Positions 1 through 10,187 of a stretch of 64,000 nucleotides of DNA are shown in pieces. Made by a program: the position numbers and the translations under genes. The stretch covers positions 1-64,000 of the forward strand of contig NZ_PYJQ01000007.1 in assembly GCF_003024605.1 (NCBI RefSeq). The letters run 5' to 3'. The notes under the pieces are model-generated. The model saw only the letters and a program-made list of their open reading frames with translations. It ran no database searches and was not told the origin of the DNA. How positions within the stretch are numbered: the first letter of the stretch is position 1; the number at the start of each line of letters is the position of its first letter. The stretch is from Rhizobium sp. JAB6 (lineage in GTDB: Bacteria; Pseudomonadota; Alphaproteobacteria; Rhizobiales; Rhizobiaceae).

Positions 1-1
1 G

Positions 2-670
2 GTGCCGCAGCCAATCCTCGATTATTGCGAGATCCACGATCTCGAAATCGCCTCCTATGCCAGCCTTGAAGCGCAAGTCGCCGCGATCGCGGATGACATC
101 GCCTACAATACGCACGACATCGACGACGGCTTGCGTTCAGGCTATCTGACTTTCGACATGCTGGAGGAAGTGCCGTTTCTCGCCGGGCTGATGGCGGAGG
201 TAAGGGCACGCTATCCGCATCTGGAGGCGAGCCGTTTCACGAACGAGATCATGCGCCGGCAGATCACCCGCATGGTGGAGGATGTGATCGCCGTTTCGCA
301 GCAGGCGCTCGCCGAAATCAAGCCCGGCAATGTGGCCGACATCCGTGCTGCCGGGCGGATCATCGCGACTTTCTCGCCCGAGATGGCCGAGACCGACAAG
401 CTGATCAAACAGATGCTGTTCAAGCGCATCTATCGTCATCCCGACATCATGCGCATCCGTGCCGGCGCGGCGCAGATCGTCACGGACCTTTTCCGCGCCT
501 ATATGGAAAATCCCAGGGAGATGCAGAGCCATTACTGGGTCGATCATATTGCGGGGCTGGCGATCGCCCCGAAGGCAAGGCATGTCGGCGACTATCTTGC
601 CGGCATGACGGACACCTATGCCATCAGCGCCCACAAGCGCCTGTTTGACCAGACTCCCGATTTGCGGTAG
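2..670 (+). CDS. dgt: dGTP triphosphohydrolase-like HD-domain protein, C-terminal part (5' end outside window)
   Basis: This is the 3' portion of a deoxyguanosinetriphosphate triphosphohydrolase-like protein, a cytoplasmic enzyme family that splits dNTPs into nucleoside and triphosphate. The visible 222 residues include the segment [20 protein letters not shown], which matches the late HD-domain motif (IAYNxHDxDD) of the family, followed by the helical C-terminal region. The N-terminal HD metal-binding motif lies upstream of the window. The GTG at position 2 is almost certainly internal, so the gene is cut by the window edge rather than truncated. It is followed after 56 bases by argS on the same strand. 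The family assignment is firm; substrate range is inferred. Confidence 0.85.
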   Translation: MPQPILDYCEIHDLEIASYASLEAQVAAIADDIAYNTHDIDDGLRSGYLTFDMLEEVPFLAGLMAEVRARYPHLEASRFTNEIMRRQITRMVEDVIAVSQQALAEIKPGNVADIRAAGRIIATFSPEMAETDKLIKQMLFKRIYRHPDIMRIRAGAAQIVTDLFRAYMENPREMQSHYWVDHIAGLAIAPKARHVGDYLAGMTDTYAISAHKRLFDQTPDLR

Positions 671-726
671 GCAGCGGCGGCGTCGGGCCGATAGCGGCTC
701 GCCGAAGCTCATGCGTGGACGATATG

Positions 727-2487
727 ATGAACCTTTTCACCGACTTCGAAGTAAGAATTAAGAACGCTCTCGAACAAATTGATATTGTGCGAGAAAAGCG
801 ATCTGAGCTCGATTTCGGACGTATCGGCGTGGAGCCGCCGCGCGATGCCAGCCACGGCGATGTCGCTACCAATGCGGCCATGGTTCTGTCAAAGCCGTTG
901 GGCACGAATCCGCGTGCGCTCGCTGAGATCATTGTCGCCAAGCTGAAGGAAGATGCTGATGTCGCCGAGGTTTCGGTGGCAGGACCCGGCTTCATCAATA
1001 TCCGTCTTTCGGTCGGCTACTGGCAGCGGCTGCTGTCCACGATGATCGCCGAAGGCGAAAAGTTCGGCCGCTCCAAGATCGGCGAGGGGCAGAAGGTCAA
1101 TGTCGAATATGTTTCGGCCAACCCGACCGGACCGATGCATGTCGGCCATTGCCGCGGCGCCGTCGTCGGCGATGCGCTGGCGAATCTGCTGGCCTTCTCC
1201 GGCTATGACGTCACCAAGGAATATTACATCAACGATGCGGGCTCTCAGATCGACGTGCTGGCGCGCTCCGTCTTCATTCGTTACCGCGAGGCGCTGGGCG
1301 AGCAGGTCGGCGAGATACCGCCGGGCCTCTATCCAGGTGATTATCTCGTTCCGGTCGGCGAAGCGCTTGCCAAGGAATTCGGCACCAAGCTGCGCGGCAT
1401 GCCGGAAGATCAATGGCTTCCGATCGTCAAGGAGCGTGCCATCGATGCGATGATGGCGATGATCAAGGAGGATCTGGAGGCGCTGAACGTCCATCACGAC
1501 GTGTTTTTCTCCGAGCGCACGCTGCATGCCAATGGCGCGGCCCTCATCCGTACCGCGATCAACGACCTGACCTTCAAGGGCTATGTCTACAAGGGCGCAC
1601 TGCCGCCGCCGAAGGGGCAGCTGCCGGAAGACTGGGAAGATCGCGAGCAGACGCTGTTCCGGTCGACGGAGGTGGGTGACGATATCGATCGCCCGCTGAT
1701 CAAGTCGGATGGTTCCTATACTTACTTTGCCGCCGATGTTGCTTACTTCAAGAATAAGTTCGACCGCGGCTTCAACGAGATGATCTACATTCTCGGCGCC
1801 GACCATGGCGGCTACGTCAAGCGGCTTGAGGCGGTCGCCCGTGGCGTTTCCGATGGCGCGGCGAAGCTGACGGTGCTCCTGTGCCAGCTCGTCAAGCTGT
1901 ATCGAAACGGCGAACCGGTGAAGATGTCGAAGCGCTCGGGCGATTTCGTCACCCTGCGCGAAGTCGTCGATGAGGTTGGTCGCGATTCGGTGCGCTTCAT
2001 GATGCTTTACCGGAAGAATTCCGAGCCGCTGGACTTCGATTTCGCCAAGGTCACCGAGCAGTCGAAGGACAATCCGGTCTTCTATGTGCAGTACGCGCAT
2101 GCCCGCTGCATGTCGGTCTTCCGCCAGGCCAAGGAAGCCTTCCCGGACCTCGATATCGCCTCGCTCGACCTGTCCAAGGCCGTCATCGGCGCGATCTCCG
2201 ATCCCGCTGAATTGCAGCTTGTTGCGAAGATTGCGGAATTCCCGCGAATCATCGAAGCTGCAGCACAGTCTCAAGAACCGCATCGCATCGCTTTTTATCT
2301 TTACGATTTGGCCAGTTCCTTCCACGGACACTGGAATAAAGGTAAAGATTTACCGGAATTACGTTTTGTTAACGATAAGAACCGAGAATTGAGCATAGCC
2401 AGACTTGGGCTGGTGTACGCTGTCGCGTCGGTTTTGAAGTCGGGTCTTGGTATAACCGGGACCGCAGCACCGGACGAAATGCGATAA
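727..2487 (+). CDS. argS: Arginyl-tRNA synthetase
   Basis: Class I aminoacyl-tRNA synthetase that charges tRNA-Arg with arginine in the cytoplasm. The 586-residue length is normal for the family. The ATP-binding signature appears as HVGH near residue 138, after ANPTGP, and the KMSKR loop near residue 399. The C-terminal DALR-type anticodon-binding region follows. I chose ATG 727 (protein start MNLFTDFEV) because this is the usual N-terminus in rhizobia; an in-frame GTG at 715 and an ATG at 724 are alternatives. It lies between the dGTPase-like gene and the SPOR-domain gene, all on the same strand. Confidence 0.96.
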   Translation: MNLFTDFEVRIKNALEQIDIVREKRSELDFGRIGVEPPRDASHGDVATNAAMVLSKPLGTNPRALAEIIVAKLKEDADVAEVSVAGPGFINIRLSVGYWQRLLSTMIAEGEKFGRSKIGEGQKVNVEYVSANPTGPMHVGHCRGAVVGDALANLLAFSGYDVTKEYYINDAGSQIDVLARSVFIRYREALGEQVGEIPPGLYPGDYLVPVGEALAKEFGTKLRGMPEDQWLPIVKERAIDAMMAMIKEDLEALNVHHDVFFSERTLHANGAALIRTAINDLTFKGYVYKGALPPPKGQLPEDWEDREQTLFRSTEVGDDIDRPLIKSDGSYTYFAADVAYFKNKFDRGFNEMIYILGADHGGYVKRLEAVARGVSDGAAKLTVLLCQLVKLYRNGEPVKMSKRSGDFVTLREVVDEVGRDSVRFMMLYRKNSEPLDFDFAKVTEQSKDNPVFYVQYAHARCMSVFRQAKEAFPDLDIASLDLSKAVIGAISDPAELQLVAKIAEFPRIIEAAAQSQEPHRIAFYLYDLASSFHGHWNKGKDLPELRFVNDKNRELSIARLGLVYAVASVLKSGLGITGTAAPDEMR

Positions 2488-2548
2488 ACGTCACCATTTA
2501 CCCACATTGCGCTGGCATTAGTTGAAGCGTTTTCGAGTGGAACGGGTG

Positions 2549-5302
2549 ATGGCAGAAAAACAGTTCGCGTATCGCGCAAGCGGAAACGACAAGTTCTTTG
2601 CGGATGATGATCCGCTTGCGGAACTTGCTCGTATCGTAGGTTTCGAGCCGCGCCCCGCCGCTCAGGCGAATGCTTCGGTTCAACGGCAGGACCCTGCCTT
2701 CAACCTTGAAGACGAACTTCTTCGCGAATTCGAGCGTTACGATACGCCGCGAATGAGTCCGGCAAATGACATTTCGGCTCCGGCGGAGCAAGTGGCGCCG
2801 CCGAGCCATGAGCAGGCCGCCCTTTCAGCTGAGCCGGTACGGGTCGAACCTAAGTTTGAACAGCCGAAGTTCGAAGAACCAGCGCCTCAGCCTGCGGCTC
2901 CGATCAAGCCGACGATCGGCGCTCGCGATCTGATCGACGAGCTCGAAATGTCGATCGCGCCGGTTTTGCACTCAGCCCCGAAGTCTGCGTCCGTCGAGCC
3001 GCAGCCAACTGCCCCGGTGGTGAAGCCGACGCCGCAATCCGCTGCTGCCACCATAAGGTTGCCGCTTGCGAACTTTACGCTGGCAACCCCGGCTGCCCCG
3101 CGTGAGCAAATCACGCCGGCTGCTCCCGCTCCGAAGGCCGCTTCCGACGAGGCGCTCTTCGATGGTGCCGTCGATTTTGAAGCGTTCGATCCCATTGATC
3201 TCCCGCGCTCTTCGGAACCCGCCGCGCAGCCGGCTCCTGCCGTCTTCCGTGCGCCCGAGCCCCCAAAGGTGGTCAAGGCCGATCCGGCAGCGCTTTCGGC
3301 CGAGATCGATGCCCTTCTTGCCGACGTGAATCGCTATCCGGTTCCATCCCGGGCCGATGCGCCGGCAGCCAAGGAAGAACCGGCTGTCGGAATTTTCAGC
3401 ACCTCCTTCCCGGAGCCTGCGGAGCTGCCGGTCGCTTCCGCTCCTGTGGTGCAACGCGCAGAGGCAAAGCCGATTTCCTTCGGTGCGGAAGATCCCTTCG
3501 CCGATCAGGACTTCGAATTCGATCTGGCCGATATCGAAATGGAACTTGCGGGTTTCGATTTCGCTGAGGCCGACAAGTCTTACGGCGCACGGCAACCGGC
3601 TCCGGCTGCTCCGATGGCCGAGCCGGTTCTTTCCCGTGCAACCCCGGTTGCGCCTGCACCTGCTGCTCCGGTGTTTGTACCTGCTGCTCCGGTGTTTGCC
3701 GCTGCGGCGCCGCAGCCCATGCAGCCTGCGCCGGCATCAGCCGTAAATGCTGCGCCTGCCGCGACCAAGGCAGCGGCGGTATTCGAAGCCGACCAGCCGC
3801 TGCCGTTCGATCCGACGGAAATCGCCGAGACGGAGGATCGTGTCGAAACCTTCGAGGGTTCCCATGTTCCGCATCTGCCGGCGATCGAACCGGAGGAGCC
3901 GATCGCGGTGCCGCCGGAATTTGATTTCGATCTCGATTCGGAAATGGCGAGCCTTCTGGGTACTCCGGCCAGGGAGGTCGCTCCCGAACCGAGCAAGCCC
4001 GCCGTTGCCGCCGCACTTGGCGGTATCGCAACCGCTGCCTCCTGGTCGAAGAATGCGGCTGCCCAGCCTGCTGCTCCCGCCGCAAAGCAGCCGATAGAGG
4101 AATTCGACGAGTTCGAACGCGCGCTGGAGGAGGACTTCCGTCGCAGCTATCGCGAAGCTTCTCATCCGGTCGAGAATGTCGCCAGGATGACGCTGAACCC
4201 GGCCGCGGGCAGCCACCGTCCGGTTCGTTCGGTGCGTGGCATCGTTACGACCGCTGCTGTCGTCGTGGCTCTTGGCGTCGGTGCCTACGGCGCCTATAGC
4301 TGGGTCCGTCACGGGACGCCGCTCTCCAGCTTCTCCGGCGAGCCGCGTGTGATCGCGGCCGATAGCGATCCGGTAAAGGTCGCTCCCGAAAATCCGGGCG
4401 GCACTGTCGTCCCGAATCAGGACAAGGCCGTCTATGACCGCGTTGCCGGCGATGGCACCGCAGCGCCGAAGCAGAAGGAGCTTGTCTCCTCCAACGAACA
4501 GCCGGTCGATGTCGTCCAGAAGACGCTGATCCCCGAAGCGGTATCTCCCGATGACGGCAGCGGCGATCAGGTCACGTCGACACCGGTCGGTGAAACCGAA
4601 GATCCGCGCCTGCTGCCGAACCAGAATGGCGGCAATACCAATGTCGCCGCCAACAACGACGATCAGGTGCCGTCGGTTTCGCCGCGCAAGGTGCGCACGA
4701 TGATCGTCAAGCCGGACGGCTCGCTGGTGCCGCGCGACGAGCCGGTGGCCGATACGGCGCCCCCCGCCGCCAAGCCGGCGAACAATCCGGTCGCATCGAC
4801 CAATTCGCGCCCGTCTCAGGCAAACACGCCGGCAGCGGCCCAGTCGGACGACGCCGATGCCGCCAGTGCCGAAAGCACGCCGATCCGCGTCGTGAAGACG
4901 AACCCGGTCCCGACGGCACGTCCTGAGCCTGCTAAGGCGAATACGGCTGCTCCGGTCCAGGAGGCCCAAGCCCAAGCTCAGCCCAAGGCTCAGCCGAAGC
5001 AGGTCGCATCGGCCAGCCCGGCGGCGGCTGCCCCGGCAGCGACCTCCGCTGCAGGCGGCGGCGCTTATGGTGTGCAGATCGCATCCCTGCCGACCGAAGC
5101 CGATGCGCAGAAGTCGCAGGCGAACCTCAAGGTCAAGTTCGCCAGCGTCATCGGCAACCATCCTCTGGAGATTCGCAAGGCCGACATCGCCGGCAAGGGC
5201 ACTTACTATCGCGTCCGCGTCGTCGCCGGCTCGAAGGATGAGGCCGCGGCCATCTGCACGCGCTATCGCGCCGCCGGCGGCACCTGCCTGATCTCGAAGT
5301 AA
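2549..5302 (+). CDS. SPOR domain-containing single-pass membrane protein
   Basis: A long protein of about 917 residues that probably binds denuded septal peptidoglycan through its C-terminal SPOR domain. The first 560 residues are a low-complexity, Pro/Ala/Glu-rich cytoplasmic region. A transmembrane helix lies near residues 561-584 (TTAAVVVALGVGAYGAYSW). A disordered Ala/Pro/Gln-rich periplasmic linker follows, then the SPOR domain from about residue 840 (GGAYGVQIASLPTEADAQ) to the end. ATG 2549 was chosen; in-frame TTG 2522 and GTG 2537/2546 lie just upstream. A short DNA repeat around 3657-3700 doubles the APAAPVF motif. It sits between argS and nagZ and ends at a hairpin terminator. Topology is seen in the sequence; the septal role is inferred from the domain. 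Confidence 0.85.
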   Translation: MAEKQFAYRASGNDKFFADDDPLAELARIVGFEPRPAAQANASVQRQDPAFNLEDELLREFERYDTPRMSPANDISAPAEQVAPPSHEQAALSAEPVRVEPKFEQPKFEEPAPQPAAPIKPTIGARDLIDELEMSIAPVLHSAPKSASVEPQPTAPVVKPTPQSAAATIRLPLANFTLATPAAPREQITPAAPAPKAASDEALFDGAVDFEAFDPIDLPRSSEPAAQPAPAVFRAPEPPKVVKADPAALSAEIDALLADVNRYPVPSRADAPAAKEEPAVGIFSTSFPEPAELPVASAPVVQRAEAKPISFGAEDPFADQDFEFDLADIEMELAGFDFAEADKSYGARQPAPAAPMAEPVLSRATPVAPAPAAPVFVPAAPVFAAAAPQPMQPAPASAVNAAPAATKAAAVFEADQPLPFDPTEIAETEDRVETFEGSHVPHLPAIEPEEPIAVPPEFDFDLDSEMASLLGTPAREVAPEPSKPAVAAALGGIATAASWSKNAAAQPAAPAAKQPIEEFDEFERALEEDFRRSYREASHPVENVARMTLNPAAGSHRPVRSVRGIVTTAAVVVALGVGAYGAYSWVRHGTPLSSFSGEPRVIAADSDPVKVAPENPGGTVVPNQDKAVYDRVAGDGTAAPKQKELVSSNEQPVDVVQKTLIPEAVSPDDGSGDQVTSTPVGETEDPRLLPNQNGGNTNVAANNDDQVPSVSPRKVRTMIVKPDGSLVPRDEPVADTAPPAAKPANNPVASTNSRPSQANTPAAAQSDDADAASAESTPIRVVKTNPVPTARPEPAKANTAAPVQEAQAQAQPKAQPKQVASASPAAAAPAATSAAGGGAYGVQIASLPTEADAQKSQANLKVKFASVIGNHPLEIRKADIAGKGTYYRVRVVAGSKDEAAAICTRYRAAGGTCLISK

Positions 5303-5318
5303 ATTCAGATACAAAATT

Positions 5319-5354
5319 TGGAAAACGGCGGCATCTGTTCGCCGTTTTCGTTTG
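5319..5354 (+). terminator. Rho-independent terminator after the SPOR-domain gene
   Basis: A perfect 10-bp stem, GAAAACGGCG (5321-5330) with CGCCGTTTTC (5340-5349), has a 9-base loop and is followed by GTTTG. The T tract is short, so termination may be partial. It separates the SPOR gene from nagZ. Confidence 0.65.
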
Positions 5355-5425
5355 TAACGTGCTCTTCCTGTGTATCTCCGCTTGACGTCACTCGCATTTC
5401 CCGGCGCAAGCCTTATGATTCGGAT

Positions 5426-6439
5426 ATGACCGAATCGAAATCCATGATCCTTGGCTGTAGCGGCCACACCATCACGCCCGAAGAGCGATCCTTCTATCAG
5501 GGAGAGCAGCCTTGGGGCTTCATCCTGTTCGGACGCAATATTTCCGAGCCGGCACAGATCGCCGATCTCGTTGCGTCCCTGCGCGATAGCGTCGGCCGTG
5601 ATGCGCCTGTTTTCATCGATCAGGAGGGCGGCAGGGTGCAGCGCATCCGTCCGCCGATCCTGCCGCATTATCCGTCGGGCCAGGCACTCGGTGACATCTA
5701 TCGTCAGGATCGCGAACGAGGCGTGCGTGCCGCGTGGCTGATGTCGCGGCTCCATGCCTTTGATTTGCTGAAGTTCGGCATCAATGTCGATTGTCTGCCG
5801 GTGCTGGACGTGCCGGTGGAGGGATCGAGCAATGTCATCGGCAATCGCGCCTATGGTGCCGATCCGGTGACGGTAACGGAGATGGGGCGTGCTGCCGCGG
5901 AAGGCCTGAAAGCCGGCGGCGTGCTGCCCGTGATGAAGCACATGCCCGGCCACGGCCGCGGCTTTGCCGATTCGCATCACGAACTGCCCGTCGTCTCGGT
6001 TCCGCGCGCAGAGCTGGAGGCGCATGATTTCGCACCCTTCGTGGCGCTCAAGGATGAGCTGATGGCGATGACGTGCCATGTCGTCTTCACCGATATCGAT
6101 TCGGAGAACCCGGCGACGACCTCGCGCAAGGTGAACGAGGAGATCATCCGCGGCTACATTGGTTTCCAAGGGCTGCTGCTGTCGGACGATACCTCGATGA
6201 ATGCACTGAAAGGCACGATCGGCGAGCGCGCGGCGAATATTGTTGCGGGCGGATGCGATATCGTGCTGCATTGCAACGGCCTCATGGACGAGATGCAGCA
6301 GGTGGTTCGCAATGTTCCGGCGCTGGCGGGTGCGTCGCTGGCGAGAGCCAAGGCGGTCGAAGCCGCTCTCGGCAAGAATGACGGCGCCGATGAAGCCTCT
6401 ATTCGGGCGGAATTCGACGCGATCTTCGCCGTAGCGTAA
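5426..6439 (+). CDS. nagZ: Beta-N-acetylhexosaminidase (glycoside hydrolase family 3)
   Basis: Cytoplasmic glycosidase of peptidoglycan recycling that removes N-acetylglucosamine from GlcNAc-anhydroMurNAc peptides. The family signature KHMPGHGRG with the following DSHHELP is present near residues 171-186 and includes the His and Asp used in catalysis. FIDQEGGRVQR near residue 70 matches the conserved substrate-binding stretch. The 337-residue length fits NagZ. ATG 5426 gives the start MTESKSMI; ATG 5444 is also possible, and the longer upstream frame from 5318 overlaps a terminator and is unlikely to be coding. The gene precedes scpA-scpB in the same direction, a common alpha-proteobacterial order. 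Confidence 0.93.
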   Translation: MTESKSMILGCSGHTITPEERSFYQGEQPWGFILFGRNISEPAQIADLVASLRDSVGRDAPVFIDQEGGRVQRIRPPILPHYPSGQALGDIYRQDRERGVRAAWLMSRLHAFDLLKFGINVDCLPVLDVPVEGSSNVIGNRAYGADPVTVTEMGRAAAEGLKAGGVLPVMKHMPGHGRGFADSHHELPVVSVPRAELEAHDFAPFVALKDELMAMTCHVVFTDIDSENPATTSRKVNEEIIRGYIGFQGLLLSDDTSMNALKGTIGERAANIVAGGCDIVLHCNGLMDEMQQVVRNVPALAGASLARAKAVEAALGKNDGADEASIRAEFDAIFAVA

Positions 6440-6459
6440 AACCGGACTTCAAGGAACGG

Positions 6460-7311
6460 ATGGGTGACAGAGTGAGCGGCAGCACGGACAAGCTTCAGCA
6501 GGCGGCAACGCCGATGGACAAGCTCTGGCAGGAAGGCGAGACCCAGCGCGGCTCGCATGAGCCGGCGCTCGTCGTTGATCTTGCCGGCTTCGAAGGGCCA
6601 CTGGATCTCCTGCTGCATCTGGCGCGCACCCAGAAGGTCGATCTATCCCGTATTTCCGTGCTTGCGCTTGCCGAGCAATATCTTCAGTTCATCGACAGCG
6701 CCCGTCGCATCCGCATCGAGCTTGCGGCCGATTATCTCGTCATGGCCGCATGGCTCGCCTATCTGAAATCCAAGCTGCTCATCCCGCAGCAGAGCAAGGA
6801 AGACGGGCCGACGGGCGAGGAGATGGCGGCAACGCTTGCCTTCCGGCTGAAGCGCCTCGAGGCCATGCGCGATGCGGCAACCGATCTGGTCAATCGCAAT
6901 CGCCTCGGCCGCGATATCTTCGCGCGTGGCGCGCCGGAGCATATTCCCGATCGCCGCCAATCGGCCTTCGATGCCAGCCTTTATGATCTCCTGACAGCCT
7001 ATGCCAGCCTGCGCCAGCGCCAGGCCGTGACCCAGGTGACGATCGAGAAGCGCCGTGTCTGGTCGCTTGCCGATGCCCGCGTGATCCTGGACCGTATGAT
7101 CGGCGAAATCACCGATTGGACGGCCCTGGAGCATTACCTATTGAGATATATGGCAACTTCGAGCGAGCGGGTGACGGCGATCGCCAGCGCCTTTGCGGCC
7201 TCGCTCGAGTTGGTGCGCGAAGGGCAACTGGAAATTCGTCAGGAAGGTGCGTTTCAGCCGCTTTACATGCGGCGCGGGCCGAAGCATTCGTCGCTGGAAG
7301 CAGCGGAATAG
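6460..7311 (+). CDS. scpA: Segregation and condensation protein A
   Basis: Kleisin subunit that, with ScpB and SMC, forms the bacterial condensin complex for chromosome compaction and segregation. The N-terminal ScpA region is seen as FEGPLDLLLHLARTQKVDL near residue 45, and the C-terminal winged-helix part lies around residues 180-265. The protein is 283 residues long; the first 30-40 residues are poorly conserved, so a later start (for example ATG 6514) cannot be excluded. It lies 20 bases after nagZ and 13 bases before the probable scpB start, which indicates one transcript. Confidence 0.92.
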   Translation: MGDRVSGSTDKLQQAATPMDKLWQEGETQRGSHEPALVVDLAGFEGPLDLLLHLARTQKVDLSRISVLALAEQYLQFIDSARRIRIELAADYLVMAAWLAYLKSKLLIPQQSKEDGPTGEEMAATLAFRLKRLEAMRDAATDLVNRNRLGRDIFARGAPEHIPDRRQSAFDASLYDLLTAYASLRQRQAVTQVTIEKRRVWSLADARVILDRMIGEITDWTALEHYLLRYMATSSERVTAIASAFAASLELVREGQLEIRQEGAFQPLYMRRGPKHSSLEAAE

Positions 7312-7324
7312 GGCAGGGAAGCGC

Positions 7325-8044
7325 GTGACGGAACCGGACGACGAGCAGCATTTGGAGCACGAGGCGGAAGCGTCCGATGTCGATGAGCGCCGGCTGAGCG
7401 AGGCCGAACGCATTGCAGAAGCGCTGGTCTTCGCCTCGGCGCAGCCGGTTTCCGAGACCTTCATTGCCGAGCGCGTGGCGCGTGGCGTCGATATTCCTGC
7501 CATCATGCGGAAGCTCAAGGCCGATTACGCCATGCGTGGTGTCAATCTCGTACAGGTGGATGGCGCCTGGGCCTTCCGAACGGCGGCCGATCTTTCCTTC
7601 GTGATCCGGCGCGACGAGAGCGAGGTACGCAAGCTGTCCCGCGCGGCGCTGGAAGTGTTGGCCATCATCGCTTACCACCAGCCCGTCACGCGCGCCGAGA
7701 TCGAGGATATCAGGGGCGTACAGACCTCCAAGGGCACGCTCGACGTGCTGATGGAATCCGGCTGGGTACGGTTTCGTGGCCGCCGCCGCACGCCGGGACG
7801 GCCGGTGACGCTCGGCACGACGCGCGATTTCCTCGATCATTTCGGCCTGGAAGAGCTGCGTGACTTGCCCGGTCTCGAAGAGTTGAAGGGGGCGGGGCTG
7901 CTGTCGGGGCGGATTCCGGCCAACTTCAATATTCCCTCCCCCCTGATGAGTGACGAGCTCACCGAGGACGAAGATCCCATCACGCAGCTGGATCTGGAGG
8001 AACTCGGCATCCTGCCGCCGAGCGGCGCGGGCTCAAGCGATTGA
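7325..8044 (+). CDS. scpB: Segregation and condensation protein B
   Basis: Partner of ScpA in the SMC-ScpAB condensin complex. Two winged-helix domains are recognisable, the second containing AIIAYHQPVTRAEIEDIRG, a hallmark of ScpB. I chose GTG 7325 (start MTEPDDEQ), giving 239 residues, because it lies just after the scpA stop; the frame is open further upstream but would overlap scpA. The acidic N- and C-terminal tails are typical of alpha-proteobacterial members. Downstream is a 246-base gap before tatA, which probably contains the tat promoter. Confidence 0.92.
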   Translation: MTEPDDEQHLEHEAEASDVDERRLSEAERIAEALVFASAQPVSETFIAERVARGVDIPAIMRKLKADYAMRGVNLVQVDGAWAFRTAADLSFVIRRDESEVRKLSRAALEVLAIIAYHQPVTRAEIEDIRGVQTSKGTLDVLMESGWVRFRGRRRTPGRPVTLGTTRDFLDHFGLEELRDLPGLEELKGAGLLSGRIPANFNIPSPLMSDELTEDEDPITQLDLEELGILPPSGAGSSD

Positions 8045-8290
8045 ACCATCGATCGGTTCCCGGCAGGCGACCGCGACCGCATCGGCAGATTTTCGCGAAA
8101 CGGCGCGTCAGGTCTCTCTTTTGCCATCAGCGGGTGCGAATATAACAATCATCCTCTCTGCCTGGAGACGTCTGGTCGCCCGCATCGGCGTTCGTCCTCC
8201 CGATATGCGTGGATGCGCCACATTTTGGTGTTTGAAAAACATCCGCAAACGTCTTACATCGGGAAGACACTGTAATTGGGAGTTAAAGCA

Positions 8291-8497
8291 ATGGGTTCTC
8301 TAAGCATATGGCACTGGCTCATCGTCCTGGCCATCGCGCTGTTGTTGTTCGGCCGTGGAAAGATCCCGGAGCTGATGGGTGACGTCGCCAAGGGCATCAA
8401 GAGCTTCAAGAAGGGCATGAGCGACGACGAAGATACGTCGGCATCCGCGTCGACGGCGTCCCGTACGGTCGAGCACAAGGCTGACGAAACGAAGTAA
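8291..8497 (+). CDS. tatA: Sec-independent translocase subunit TatA
   Basis: Pore-forming subunit of the twin-arginine translocase, which exports folded proteins across the inner membrane. The 68-residue protein has one N-terminal transmembrane helix (residues 4-20), the hinge [12 protein letters not shown], an amphipathic helix ([11 protein letters not shown]) and a short acidic tail. ATG 8291 is preceded by GGGAGTTAAAGCA, a reasonable ribosome binding site. It is first of the tatABC genes, all on the plus strand. Confidence 0.95.
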   Translation: MGSLSIWHWLIVLAIALLLFGRGKIPELMGDVAKGIKSFKKGMSDDEDTSASASTASRTVEHKADETK

Positions 8498-8552
8498 TCA
8501 TGTTCGGGCAGGCGCAAGCTGAAAGGTTTGCCATTGGCCCAGGAGCCTTTGC

Positions 8553-9263
8553 ATGTTCGATATAGGCTGGTCCGAGCTGGTGGTTATTGGCGTCGTGGCC
8601 TTGGTGGTGATTGGCCCCAAGGAGCTGCCGTCGACATTGCGAACCATCGGTAAGATGACGGCGCGGGCCAGGAAAGTCGCTGGTGAATTCCGCGCTCAGT
8701 TCGATGAAGCCATGCGCGAGGCGGATCTGGACGATGTGCGCCAGACGATTGCCGATGCGCAGAAGCTCAATCCGGTCCACTCGCTACGGGAAGCCATGAA
8801 CCCGCTGCGGGAAATGGGCAATGAGATAAAGGCAGATCTCCAGCGTACGGCAACGCCGGACAAAGCAGCTCCGGCCGCCACGCCGTTGCCGTCTGAACCG
8901 GTTCCCGGTGTTACGTCCGGCCTGCCGGAAGCGCTGGGTTCGACGTCAGTGCCGCTGGATTCTGCACCGGTCGTTGCACCCGCGCCGCAGCCAGTCGCTG
9001 CCCCGAGCCAAGTTGTTGTCAGCGAAGCCGCCGAGAAGCCAAAGGCCGTGCGCAAGCCGCGCGCCAAGGCTATCGCCAAATTTGAAGACGTTGCCGCCGC
9101 GGCCGTCCAGACGCCCGTCGTAACGGAAAAACCAAAGCGCGCCCCGCGCAAGGCCGCGACCGCTCCTGCCGTAGAGAAGGCGCTTCCAGCTCCCAGGAAG
9201 CGCCTCGCTGTGACGGCCACCAAGGCGACGCCTAGAACGCCCAAGAAGAAGGACCAGGCATGA
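8553..9263 (+). CDS. tatB: Sec-independent translocase subunit TatB
   Basis: Receptor subunit that, with TatC, recognises twin-arginine signal peptides. The N-terminal helix and hinge ([20 protein letters not shown]) and the following amphipathic helix are typical. At 236 residues it is long: from about residue 100 to the end it is a disordered Ala/Pro/Val stretch that becomes strongly basic over the last 70 residues ([21 protein letters not shown]). The stop overlaps the tatC start by four bases (ATGA, 9260-9263), indicating translational coupling. Confidence 0.93.
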   Translation: MFDIGWSELVVIGVVALVVIGPKELPSTLRTIGKMTARARKVAGEFRAQFDEAMREADLDDVRQTIADAQKLNPVHSLREAMNPLREMGNEIKADLQRTATPDKAAPAATPLPSEPVPGVTSGLPEALGSTSVPLDSAPVVAPAPQPVAAPSQVVVSEAAEKPKAVRKPRAKAIAKFEDVAAAAVQTPVVTEKPKRAPRKAATAPAVEKALPAPRKRLAVTATKATPRTPKKKDQA

Positions 9264-10087
9264 CGGGTGATATCGACGATAAGCCGCAGCCGCTTATCGA
9301 ACACCTTATGGAATTGCGCACGCGGCTGATCTGGTCGCTCCTTGCGTTCTTCGTTGCCTTCATCGGATGTTTCGCCGTGGCGAAGCATCTTTTCAATTAT
9401 TTGGTCTACCCGTACAAATGGGCGGTCGAGTGGGCTCATCTCGATCTCGCCAAATCCGAACTGATCTATACCGCGCCGCAGGAGTTCTTCTTCACGCAGG
9501 TGAAGGTCGCCATGTTCGGCGCCCTGGTGATTTCCTTCCCGATCATCGCTTCACAGATCTACAAGTTCGTCGCGCCGGGGCTCTACAAGAACGAGCGCAA
9601 TGCCTTCCTGCCGTTTCTGATCGCGTCGCCGGTTCTGTTCCTGATGGGCGCGGCGCTCGTCTATTTCTTCTTCACGCCCATGGTGATGTGGTTCTTCCTC
9701 AAGATGCAGCAGACGGGCGGTGACGGTCAGGTCGGTATCGCGCTGATGCCGAAGGTCTCTGAATATCTGAGCCTCATCATGACGCTGGTCTTCTCCTTCG
9801 GCCTCGTCTTCCAGCTGCCCGTCATCACGACTCTGCTTGCGCGCGTCGGCCTCCTGACCTCGGCCTGGCTGGCGGAAAAGCGCAAGTTTGCCATTGTTTT
9901 TGCGTTCATCGTCGCCGCCGTGCTGACGCCGCCGGACCCGATGTCCCAGATCGGCCTTGCACTGCCGACAATCCTTCTCTACGAGATTTCCATCTACGCG
10001 GCGCGACTCGTGGAACGCCAGCGTGCCCGGCAAGCGCTTGAAGAGAGTGGCGGAAGTTCCGATATCGCCAAGACGGATGGCGTCTAG
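9260..10087 (+). CDS. tatC: Sec-independent translocase subunit TatC
   Basis: Polytopic core of the twin-arginine translocase that binds the RR signal peptide. The 275-residue protein begins with the conserved cytoplasmic [16 protein letters not shown] segment and carries six predicted membrane helices. The conserved glutamate region ([13 protein letters not shown]) lies near residue 75 and PPDPMSQ near residue 217. Its start overlaps tatB. It is followed by a 100-base gap and serS. Confidence 0.95.
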   Translation: MTGDIDDKPQPLIEHLMELRTRLIWSLLAFFVAFIGCFAVAKHLFNYLVYPYKWAVEWAHLDLAKSELIYTAPQEFFFTQVKVAMFGALVISFPIIASQIYKFVAPGLYKNERNAFLPFLIASPVLFLMGAALVYFFFTPMVMWFFLKMQQTGGDGQVGIALMPKVSEYLSLIMTLVFSFGLVFQLPVITTLLARVGLLTSAWLAEKRKFAIVFAFIVAAVLTPPDPMSQIGLALPTILLYEISIYAARLVERQRARQALEESGGSSDIAKTDGV

Positions 10088-10187
10088 GTGAAGAAGGCTT
10101 AGCCTCGTTTCACATCTATTTGCCGGTTCGACCTCCGACCGAAGTCTCGGCCGGAGTTATACTCATGTCAAACGACCTGGAACGAAG

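Noticed and set aside
889..2331. Minus-strand open frame of 480 codons opposite argS
   Set aside because: No recognisable domain, and it is fully antisense to a clear synthetase gene.
3737..6271. Minus-strand open frame of 844 codons opposite the SPOR gene and nagZ
   Set aside because: Arg/Asp/Gly/His-rich composition typical of antisense shadows of GC-rich genes; both plus-strand genes are well supported by domains.
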